Part shown: piece by piece, positions 1-8,094 of the stretch
How the letters are laid out: each line of letters opens with the position of its first letter
Numbering within the stretch: the first letter of the stretch is position 1
From: Datisca glomerata
Taxonomy: Eukaryota > Streptophyta > Magnoliopsida > Cucurbitales > Datiscaceae
Assembly: GCA_003255025.1 (NCBI GenBank)
Contig: QANY01002227.1
Span: forward strand, 421,501-485,500
DNA length: 64,000 nucleotides
Direction: 5' to 3'
Translations under genes and position numbers: made by a program
The notes under the pieces: model-generated
The model's input: the letters and a program-made list of their open reading frames with translations, nothing else
Told to the model about the DNA's origin: nothing
The model's database searches: none

Positions 1-830
1 CAAATGTACACTTTCAACCCATTAAATGGTTGATCCACATTGAGTTAATTTTACAACCCTCAAAATTTTATCCACATTCTCATTGATTGAGTTGATGATA
101 AAAAAATCTCATCATCAAACTTATAGAGAGATGAACAATATATGAAAATAAAACTTAAGACTAAAAGGAAGAGAAATGATAAAGAATGAGCAAACAAACT
201 TATATATGAAAAATGAAACAAAGAAATATCAAATACATAAGTATGAAAAAGAGAGATTATTAATTAGAATGAAAAAAATATATTGTAAGCTAAAATGTAA
301 GAGATTTGAACTACCTTAATAAAAAAAAATAAGAAGATGGAAGATGAATAGAAATGAAAACTCTCATTCTTTCTCTTTTTCACTATTTTCTCAAAACATC
401 TCTTTCTCTCTCTAAAATATCTTCCCTACCTCACTCTCCCAAATCTCCCCCTTCAAGTGAAGACTTTTCCTCTATTTATAAGCAAATTTAGGGCTTCACT
501 TTTTTAAATTTAGTATTTTTGTTCCCTTTTTTTATTCTTAGTCTTTGGACAAATTTTCTTCTTTTTTAGGCATTGGGCTATTTTTCAAATCATACACATA
601 GTCTTAAACTAGTATATGAGCAAAACAAATAAAATTTATATTTTTAAAGTATTGGACCGGACAAAATACGGTATCTACAGCTGCCCTCCTTTGTTTACAC
701 TTCTAAACTTAGAAGGTGTACAAATGTGTAGATAAGTATTTTGATCGAGAAAAAACTATATAGATAAAAAAAATAGAAACCTTGACTTATTCGGGTTCTA
801 TGAAATGTCAACTTATGAAATGGCATAGAT
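1..830. other. AT-rich non-coding stretch, possible LTR end
   Basis: No coding region is visible. There is a pyrimidine-rich stretch near 360-470, and a TATA-like element (CTATTTATAAG) near 471-481. Around 650-700 the text reads like the 3' end of a long terminal repeat: it ends in TATCTACA and is followed by a C/T-rich segment. The minisatellite arrays begin immediately after. I infer the edge of a large LTR element, but I see no matching second LTR, so this is tentative. Confidence 0.3.
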
Positions 831-838
831 AGACACAA

Positions 839-1165
839 GCTTCGACCTCGACTCAATTCGGGTTTGATTTAACCCTATAAATTGAAACTGACAAGACGCT
901 GACATCGGGCTTCGACCACGACAAAGTCGGGTTCGATTTAAATTAAGATTAAGAAAGGACGCGAACCTGGATAGACGCAAGCTTTGACCTTGACTCGATG
1001 CGGATTCGATTTAACCATATTAATTGAAACAGACCAGGTGCTGACACCGGGCTTCGACCGCGACAAAGTCGAGTTCAATTTAACCAAAGATAAAGAAATG
1101 TCATGGACCTGAATATAGGCAGGCTTCGACCTCGACTCGATGCAGGTTCAATTTATCTACACATG
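839..1165. repeat. 142-bp tandem repeat, about 2.3 copies
   Basis: The motif GCTTCGACCTCGACTC or a close variant starts at 839, 981 and 1123, giving an exact 142-bp period. Inside each unit a second related phrase (GGGCTTCGACCxCGACAAAG) appears at about half a unit, so the unit may itself be an older dimer. The third copy is cut short near 1165. No reading frame spans it. Confidence 0.8.
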
Positions 1166-1330
1166 ACGAATCTTATATCATCAGAAAGATATAGAATTCT
1201 ACTTATTGAAGAATTTTACGGAATTCAATTTGGAGCTCTCAATCAAAACTCGTGACGCGATAACATGCAGGCAGTCAACTCTCTCTCTTCTTCGACAATA
1301 GAACTAAGGGTGTAAGTCCTTGGAAAGGGC

Positions 1331-1860
1331 AGTTCATAAGTCTTACTCTTAGAAGGAACTGAGGGCGCAAGTCCTTGGGAAGTGTATTTCATAAGTCCTA
1401 CTCTCAGAAAAAACTAAAGGTGTATGTCCATGAGAGGGGCAGTTCATAAGTCCTACTCTCAGAAGGAACTAAGGGTGCAAGTCAATGAGAGGGGCAATTC
1501 ATAAGTCCTACTCTTAGAAGGAACTAATGACGTAAGTCCTTGGGAGGGACAGTTCATAAGTCCCGCTCTCAGAATGAACTAATGGCGTAAGTCCTTGGAA
1601 GGGACAGTTCATAAGCCCTACTCTGAGAAGGAACTAAGGGCGTAAGTCATTCGGAGAGGCAGTTCATAAGTCCTACTCTTAGAATGAACTAGGGGCGTAA
1701 GTCTTTCGGAGGGGCAGTTCATAAGTCCTACTCTCAGAATGAATTTGGGCGTAAGTTCTTGGGAGGGACAATTCATAAGTCCTACTTTCATAATGAACTA
1801 AGAGCTTAAGTCCTTGAGATGGGCAATTCATAAGTCCTACTCTCAGAGAAAAATTAAAAT
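1331..1860. repeat. 55-bp tandem repeat, 10 copies
   Basis: The core (A)GTTCATAAGTCCTACTCTC or a variant begins at 1331, 1386, 1441, 1496, 1551, 1606, 1661, 1716, 1770 and 1825. The spacing is 55 bp apart from one 54-bp step. Each unit also carries GGAACTAAGGGCGTAAGTCC and GGGAGGGGCA. The regular spacing and moderate divergence are typical of a minisatellite inside a plant LTR element. It has no coding content. Confidence 0.88.
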
Positions 1861-1888
1861 GGGGTCATGGTTCCACTAAATGAGCTTA

Positions 1889-2964
1889 AGTCCTTGAGAA
1901 TGTCTACGGGCACCGTTCTCAGAAGACAATCAAAATGAGGTCATGATTCCACTGAAGGAGTCTAAGTCCTTGAGAGTGTCTACAGGCACTATTCTCGGAA
2001 GAAAATGTGGAAAAAAGGTCGGCGGCCTAGATGTAAAGCTCTTGAGAATGGGAAAAACATTCTCCCTAAAATATGGAAAAAAGGTCGACGGCCTAGATAT
2101 CGAAGCCCTTGAGAGCTTTTTTCCACGAAAGGAAAAAACAAAATGTAAGAAGGAAACGTCTTCAAAACGGGAATTCTGGAGAACGCAAAAAGGAAACGTC
2201 TTCACAACGGGAAAGTCTGAAGAACGCAAAAAGAAACGTCTTCAGAACAAGAAAGTATGGAGAACTGAAAAGAAAATGTCTTCAGAACTAACAAAAAAGA
2301 AGTTGAGGAAAAACCTTCAGCTCATTAAGAAACGTTGAGAAAAGAAGAGCGAGAGAACGAAAAAAAAATGTCTTCAGAACGAAAAAGTCTAGGACGGAAA
2401 ATTAAATATCTTCAGAACGGTAAAATCTTCAGAACATAAAAGAAAAAAAGTTGAGAAACGAATTTCAGAACAGAAAAGAAAAGAAGTTGAGGAAAGGCCT
2501 TCATCCCAGTAAAGAAACGTTGAGAAAAAAATAGCTGAGTAAAAGAAGAACAGAAAAGAAGAGCTAAAGTACGGAGTTGAGCAAAAAACAACCAAAAGTG
2601 GAGGGAAAAGAAGCAAGAAAAGGAAGGAAAAATTGAAAGTAGAAAAAGAAAATAAGGAAAGAGGAGAAACTCTATCAATAAGTCCGTAGCAAGGAAAAAG
2701 GGAAAAAATCCACCAATAGAAGCGGTGCATCAAACTCAAGCTCCTGCAATGAAATTATGAAACGGTACACTCGTCCTTACTCATTTCAATTATTATATTA
2801 TTCCTGTACAATATTCATGTCACGTATCTTATTGTACGAGAGAAGGAAAATGAAAAATCAAAAAACGGGAAAAACTGTATCGATGAGCCCGTAGGAAATC
2901 GGCCATGACTCCATGAAAGGAGCCAAAATCCTTGGGAGTGTCCACATACATCGTTCCCAGAAAG
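1889..2964. repeat. Dispersed 37-bp repeat family, 3 copies
   Basis: A unit of the form AAGTCCTTGAGAxTGTCTAC followed by GGCACCGTTCTCAGAAG occurs at about 1889-1926, 1964-2000 and, more diverged, 2928-2964. Copies one and two flank a short segment with a further repeated phrase (GGTCATGxTTCCACT). The recurrence suggests the block grew by repeated local duplication rather than from unrelated satellites. Confidence 0.55.
2154..2480. repeat. 40-bp tandem repeat, 4 clear copies plus decayed ones
   Basis: The phrase AAACGTCTTCA/AAATGTCTTCAGAAC begins at 2154, 2194, 2234 and 2274, an exact 40-bp period. Recognisable but irregular copies continue to about 2480. The stretch is purine-rich on the plus strand. 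An open frame of 131 codons (1943-2338) runs through it, but it simply follows the repeat and its composition is dominated by Lys and Arg. Confidence 0.75.
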
Positions 2965-3261
2965 CAAAGATGAAATAGTTCTTGAAACTCAGCGGATGAT
3001 CCTGAAACTCAAGGCCAAAGCAGGACTGTGATTCTTTATTTGAACCAAAAGTCTTTCTCTCAAAATGAACAGTCAAAATCTCACATGACACATGTGTTGG
3101 AAGCATTCGTTGCACTTCGACGAACTTCGCCAAAGCACAATGAGGGCAAATGAACAGGTAAAAATACTTCACTATCACGTGGAACAAAGGGGATTCACCT
3201 AGGACTCATGAGAAGCATCGAGAAAGCAAAAACGGATGACTGACTGAAGTCGGGAAACATC

Positions 3262-3495
3262 TCGAGAACGGGAGATCATCGCCTCCAGAATGAAAATGGA
3301 CGTCTCGAGAACGGGAGATCATCGTCTCCAGAATGGAAACCGACGTCTCGAGAATGGGAGATCATCGCTTCCAGAACGGGAACTGACATCTTAAAAACGG
3401 GAGATCATCACCTCTAGAACGGGAGCCAACATCACAAGAACGAGGATCATCGCTTCAAGAACGGGAACCGACATCTCGAGAACAGGGAATCATTA
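3262..3495. repeat. 43-bp tandem repeat, about 6 copies
   Basis: GATCATC within a unit of the form CGTCTCGAGAACGGGAGATC starts at 3274, 3317, 3360, 3403, 3445 and about 3487, so the period is 43 bp in the first units and 42 bp at the end. The alternating phrase CCTCCAGAAxGGGAACCGAC fills the rest of each unit. It is the fourth separate array in this block. Confidence 0.8.
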
Positions 3496-3849
3496 CCTCA
3501 TGGACAGTACACGACATCAAAATGAAAATGAGGGTTCAGACTGACAATCAAGTGACCGTAATTGATTGGGTAAGCTGAAATGACCCGGACAAGACATATT
3601 GGCAGGCCACCAAGTGGCTCTGACTGATTGGCTCGAAACCATAAGAAATCGTCAAGTGGTTGTGATTAAATTGGCAGCTGAGCGAGACTGACGAAAAATG
3701 AGGAATGGAAAGGAAGAGGATCAGAACCGTGAGATGGATCTTATGGCTACAATTAATTCAACAGTGACAGACAATATAGTGGATAAGCTAAAACCTGGAG
3801 AAAATCTCATCAGTCAAAAACATAGAAGGTGTGATGATCTTAATTTATC

Positions 3850-3875
3850 TTTATTATTATTATTATTATTATTAT
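3850..3875. repeat. (TTA)n microsatellite
   Basis: About eight uninterrupted TTA units. The surrounding 3500-3940 contains no gene that I can see. Confidence 0.9.
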
Positions 3876-3940
3876 AAGGTTTATAACCACAAGCTCATAT
3901 TAAAAGAAAAGAAAAAGGAGAAATCTAAGTAAATCTAACT

Positions 3941-4195
3941 ACATCGAGCGCCACAGGTGTGGGCTTTCGTAGAATTTTGGTGTAAAACCGTTTGAATTCT
4001 AAACTGACCAACGACCGAACTGGAGAATCTGTGACTAAGTTGAATATAATCGAGTTTCATTTTCATTTGTGATTTCCCTCAACATTTCGCTAGAAAATTA
4101 TTGCAGATGTAATTTAAATGTGCATTGCTATTTACCTCAAGTCGCCCAAGTCATGTAAGTGCACGTGACGGTGCTGTATTGATTGTATTCGTTTA
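3941..4195 (-). promoter_or_regulatory. Orphan duplicate of the methyltransferase gene promoter
   Basis: This stretch aligns in the same orientation with 7168-7485, the start codon and upstream region of the intact minus-strand gene. Shared phrases include GAGCGCCA, GGGCTTTCGTAGAA, CCAACGACCGAACTGGAGAA, CAACATTTCGCTAGAAAATT and TCAAGTCGCCCAAGTCATGT. At the equivalent of the start codon the minus strand reads GTG instead of ATG, and the coding similarity stops after about four codons. It is therefore a promoter and 5' leader without its gene. It differs from the intact copy by small deletions and by lacking a 48-bp insert. Confidence 0.8.
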
Positions 4196-4578
4196 ATCGT
4201 TTAATAACCCTCGTATGTTTCACATTTTGTAGTCTCACAAATATACACTCGTAATTTCACATTTTGTTAAATAAATATACACTTGTAGTCTCACATTTTG
4301 TTACTGTCCAAAGCATAAACCCCATTACTAACCCATTGTCTTTTAACCATTTATCACAAGGATGAATTAAAACTGCTCTTGTCAATGGTCTGCTTCCTCA
4401 AAGTGAATACGAATATTGCGGACTGTACTGTCGAGTCCGAAAAGAAATATCAGCAGTTTTTTTTAAGACGAATACCAATAGCTTATATCATATTTACTCA
4501 GCATCGCTATCCACGAATCCAGACCTTCCGTATCTCCGACGATATTCACATTTTCATCTCTGGTTGTTGCTGTACATC
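4196..4578. other. Non-coding; short direct repeats
   Basis: A phrase ATATACACTxGTA followed by TCACATTTTGTTA is repeated between about 4230 and 4305. I see no gene here. A 67-codon open frame on the plus strand (4379-4582) has no recognisable features. Confidence 0.5.
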
Positions 4579-4704
4579 TTAGAATCTCAAATCTAACTTT
4601 GGAAAATATGGTGGAGACGCGTCATTGAACATTGTGGAGAACATTTCATGAGCCAAAATTGCATCATCCTCCATCAATCTCATCATGTATAACATTTTCA
4701 TAGC
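4579..4704 (-). pseudogene. Possible downstream exon or gene fragment
   Basis: On the minus strand a 41-codon open stretch begins right after a good acceptor (TTTTTGCAG) and ends in TAA at 4579-4581. Its peptide looks protein-like, with an acidic MEDD, then AHEMF and ending PKLDLRF. It joins in phase zero to the open stretch 5659-5823 that follows the methyltransferase stop codon and ends at a CAG|GTAATA donor. I do not recognise the family. It may be part of a spliced 3' UTR, a fragment of another gene, or chance. Confidence 0.3.
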
Positions 4705-4904
4705 CTGCAAAAAGATAAATTAATATAGCCATTTAGCTAAGATCAAAACAGTCGTCTTCCCAATTTGGGGATTCCAACCCAGTTATATTCAAGATAAATC
4801 AATACTTGACAGTTATATTTAACCATGTACTTGAGAATGAACTTATCAGCTAAGTACATAATGCAGCCTGCATTTTCGTGCTCCGGCATCTGAACAGACT
4901 ATTA

Positions 4905-5510
4905 GTTTATAGTAAGTAAGTCTCCTGACCCCCTTTCTCGCGTAAAAGCGATCAGAATTCGAACACGCCGCACCTTATGAAAGTCCGCTTGGGGAGGGAA
5001 TGGGCTTTTACTCCCGGGACCGCCTCGTCTATGTACTCGGCGCCTCCCTTTAATTCATGATGAGCCCACCAACTTATGATTCTTCTCTTTTGGTGCTTCG
5101 TCAGGTAAGCTACTCGGGTTGTTTAGGTTCTGGAATTCCATTTCTAGTTGGGGGTTTCGGTTTGAAGGTTATCCAATTTGGTGCAGGTTCATCTCTCTCA
5201 CCACAAGCAGAAGTGTACCGCCCTCGATCAAACTAGAAAGATTCGAGCTGTAAACTCGCAATATAGACATGAAAAAAGGAAGATATTGACAAATCGGTCA
5301 AGCGGGGGGCTACCCTCATATATCCCATCGTATACATCGTAATAGAACCATCAGAAAGTACCCTTGGTTCAAAGCCTATTGTAAAGAGCAACTCATGTCA
5401 CGATCTGAATAATGGGAAAAGCTGGATGTAATTGATCCGATAGTGCAGGTTCGAGTCCTGCTCGTGACTGGAATTCCACTGCTTTAGATTCAGTAAAGTT
5501 GTGGGGCTAT
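4905..5510. other. GC-richer insert, probable organelle-derived DNA
   Basis: Base composition changes from about one-third GC to near half. The text (for example CTCCCGGGACCGCCTCGTC near 5012) reads like plant mitochondrial intergenic sequence, and it holds a tRNA-like fold at 5397-5469. There is no open frame of note and no transposon ends. I infer a nuclear insertion of mitochondrial DNA, from composition and the tRNA-like fold only. The boundaries are approximate. Confidence 0.45.
5397..5469 (+). ncRNA. tRNA-like element (t-element or decayed tRNA)
   Basis: The ends form a perfect 7-bp acceptor stem (GTCACGA 5397-5403 with TCGTGAC 5462-5468). A perfect 5-bp T stem (GCAGG/CCTGC) carries the loop TTCGAGT at 5450-5456. 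A 5-bp anticodon-like stem (TGGAT/ATCCG, one G-T pair) carries a 7-base loop, and the variable loop is 5 bases. The 19-base D region (5404-5422) forms no stem. T37 of the loop is unusual and the triplet would be AAT. Total length matches a tRNA. Plant mitochondria use such t-elements as RNA-processing signals; a decayed tRNA gene is the alternative. Confidence 0.5.
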
Positions 5511-5823
5511 GACTCTATCCATTGTGACACATTCATGAGATATAACAAATTTGCATACTGAGGTTAATTAATGAGGTATAATGATATAAAAAAATTCGTA
5601 GCAATCTTAAAAGGAAAATCATACAGATTGTCACTAAAATGAAAAGTTCGTATATTACCTGGAAACCCCAAATATAACTGAGCATTGACCCTGACACAGT
5701 TCTATCAAGCTTGATATTAGTCCCAGTCCCTTGAAACGAGAACTGTAACGATTTCTCTCTGGCACACAATAAGTGTCTCATTATTGGTCTGTAAGATTCC
5801 TTCAACTTATAGATCCTTATACC

Positions 5824-7179
5824 TCAAATCTTCCTCATGGAGCCTATATATTCTCCTGAAATTAGTGATCTAAGTCTGGTTGAAAAAGAACTTCCCCTTT
5901 CAGTATCTGAAAACATAAGAGGTGATGCAGCTGCAACAATAACATAATTTTCTCCATTTTCAACATCTATTTGGTAGAGTTCATGAAAGACCTCCCGGAA
6001 ATTATGTATCAGCGTTTCGTAGAACAGGTTATTAGGAGGTATTACATTTATTGCAAGGATTCCAGACTCATAAAGAACAGATCGAGCTGCTAAAAGTACG
6101 TCCTTTTTAACAAATTCCAATGGAGGAGCACATGTACGTTTTCTAGTATCACTTGAATCCAAATCAACCATAATAGCATCATATTTAGTACAAACGTTCT
6201 CATCACCATCAAATGAACCTGTACTATATCCACGAGCAATGTTTTCTATAAAATCTATTGCATCTGTTATACAAATCCGAGTAAGTTCATCATCTTTCAA
6301 TTCAAAATACTTCCTTGCAAACCTCAGAACCTCCTTGTCCATCTCCAGTCCTAGAACCTCAAATTCCAATTTGGTTCTCAGGAAAGCTAGCAAAGCACCA
6401 CCTCCAACTCCAAGACACAAAGCTTTTGGCCTCAACCCCCTTCGAAACTGATCCTGAATACGAGAACCAATTAATGATAGGCTGGCCACCATTGGAGCCA
6501 AGTAAGGATGCACCAATACCCCCATGTCAGGCTTAAATTCCATTTCTCCAATTAGGGCACCATCCAAATCGAAACTCCTATCGGGAACTATACGAATCTC
6601 AGTTTGAATCAAATTGGGCGTCCTCCTAAACCTCAAACGCCTCCTAAACTCCCTTCCAAATTCGCTCTCAATTTCCACATCCTCAACCAGCATTTCACCA
6701 ACAAAAGACCCAACACATCTCTCTAATACCATACTGCATATCACATTGTCTTCATAAATCAAAATCGGTATCTCAGGAGTTCCATTTTTGAAACATGATT
6801 TAGGAGATAAAGCAAGAAAAATAGGTTTCAAGCTCACTTCTAACCTTTTCCAATACCCCGAATCACCTTCCACAGGGCGTTTGTAAATGGCCGGTGAGTA
6901 ATCTCCGTTGCTGGGTTGGTTTCCAACGAGAATTAGACGTGATATTCCGGGTGAGTTGTGGATGAGCTGAAGCTGACCCGCCTCCGTAAAGAAGATCCAG
7001 TCCGTTTCACGTCCCTCGGGGACGAACATGGCAGCTACTTGGGGGGAATGTGTGGCTTTGATCGGGGAGTCGAGGGCGGCTATACGGAGGAGAAAATTGG
7101 AATGAGATGGGTTAGGGAAAGTGAATGATATGAAGCGAGAAGGGGTTAAAGTTTCGAAGGCGCGTACGTCGAGCGCCAT
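5824..7179 (-). CDS. SAM-dependent methyltransferase, METTL13 C-domain / spermidine synthase-like
   Basis: This is a single-exon gene for 451 residues. The Rossmann-type SAM-binding motif I is at about 254-264 (CLGVGGGALL), followed by an acidic residue ending strand two (LGLEMD, about 276-281). An acidic motif ITDAIDF is at about 304-310 and YDAIMVDLDS at about 333-342. This order is that of the spermidine-synthase-like fold found in the C-terminal half of METTL13-type eEF1A methyltransferases. Full METTL13 proteins are near 700 residues with two domains, so this is a one-domain relative. The N-terminal 200 residues resemble the linker region of that family. The start is the first ATG, just downstream of a promoter that is duplicated at 3941-4195. 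The true substrate is unknown; lysine or N-terminal methylation of a translation factor is an inference from the family. Confidence 0.85.
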   Translation of the reverse strand: MALDVRAFETLTPSRFISFTFPNPSHSNFLLRIAALDSPIKATHSPQVAAMFVPEGRETDWIFFTEAGQLQLIHNSPGISRLILVGNQPSNGDYSPAIYKRPVEGDSGYWKRLEVSLKPIFLALSPKSCFKNGTPEIPILIYEDNVICSMVLERCVGSFVGEMLVEDVEIESEFGREFRRRLRFRRTPNLIQTEIRIVPDRSFDLDGALIGEMEFKPDMGVLVHPYLAPMVASLSLIGSRIQDQFRRGLRPKALCLGVGGGALLAFLRTKLEFEVLGLEMDKEVLRFARKYFELKDDELTRICITDAIDFIENIARGYSTGSFDGDENVCTKYDAIMVDLDSSDTRKRTCAPPLEFVKKDVLLAARSVLYESGILAINVIPPNNLFYETLIHNFREVFHELYQIDVENGENYVIVAAASPLMFSDTERGSSFSTRLRSLISGEYIGSMRKI

Positions 7180-8094
7180 GGGAGCGGGCTTTCGTAGAAC
7201 TTTGGTTGTTGCAGTTACAGAGTCAATACTCTGATGTAGAACCGTGCGAATACTAAAGTGACCAACGACCGAACTGGAGAATCTGTGACTAAGTTGAATT
7301 TAATCGAGTTTCATTTTCACTCGTGTTTATCCAATGAAGTATGAACCCAAGAAAATTGAAGGGGAGTAGTTGCAACATTTCGCTAGAAAATTATCGTAGA
7401 TGTAATTTAAACGTTCATTGCTATTTACCTCAAGTCGCCCAAGTCATGTAAGTGCACACGTAACAGTGCTGTATTGATTGTAGTAGTGCATCATCCACGT
7501 GACATGACAGTACTGTATTGATTGTATTTTTTAATGATACAATTATTTGATTTTCGTAAAATTTGATTTTAAATTATCATTATAATTATTTATTATAATT
7601 TTAAAATTCTACATTTTTTAATTTAAATAGATAAATGAATTTAAATCATTAAACCAACATCAGAAGTCTTTTTTTTTCTTTTCGTAGGTACTGGAGAGAA
7701 GACAGGAGAAATATCATATAAATATTTCATAACTGCCAGATTCTAGGTAATCGGTTTATTTCAATTTTCAATACAATATTCAGGTGACTTACAAATAAAA
7801 ACAGTGAGTTTATCCAATGAAGTATGAACCACGACCATCCGGCCGAAACCCAAATCCTGCAACTACTCCCCTTCATTTTTTGTGTTGGCTATATCCCGAA
7901 TAAAAATAACTTATTTTCTAATCATTCACACCCATCTTTAAGAATGCCCACCCCTTCTTCAAATAATTAAAAACAATACCCATTTTCATTTTTGAAAAAA
8001 AAAAACCAAATTTTCCCACCCTTTGTTTGACTGAGGTAAGTAAGCAATGTGACACCTATAAATCCTTGAGCTGAAATTTTCCTCAAGAGTTCTG
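7180..8094. promoter_or_regulatory. Methyltransferase promoter and intergenic DNA before the CSLA 3' end
   Basis: 7180-7490 is the upstream region shared with the orphan copy at 3941-4195, so it is the probable promoter and leader of the minus-strand methyltransferase gene. The rest is AT-rich and leads into the 3' end of the CSLA gene, whose stop is at 8095-8097. No further gene is visible. Confidence 0.6.
7325..7374. repeat. Templated filler insert in the promoter
   Basis: Relative to the orphan promoter copy, the gene's own promoter carries about 48 extra bases. The left part (7325-7347) is an exact 23-bp direct copy of 7808-7830. The right part (7357-7374) is an exact 18-bp inverted copy of 7858-7875. 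Both donors lie within 70 bp of each other, about 480 bp away. This is the mark of template switching during DNA break repair. Confidence 0.7.

Noticed and set aside
1943..2338. 131-codon open frame on the plus strand
   Set aside because: It follows the 40-bp tandem repeat and has a Lys/Arg-dominated composition. There are no domains.
2389..2739. 116-codon open frame on the minus strand
   Set aside because: Phe/Ser/Leu-rich translation of the strand opposite a purine-rich repeat; an artefact of composition.
1331..3495. CRISPR-like regularly spaced repeats
   Set aside because: Units are contiguous minisatellites with no unique spacers, in a plant nuclear genome without cas genes.
5397..5469. 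A functional nuclear tRNA-Ile(AAT) gene
   Set aside because: The anticodon loop would read AAT, but the D arm cannot fold, position 37 is T, and the rest does not look like nuclear tRNA-Ile; kept only as a tRNA-like element.
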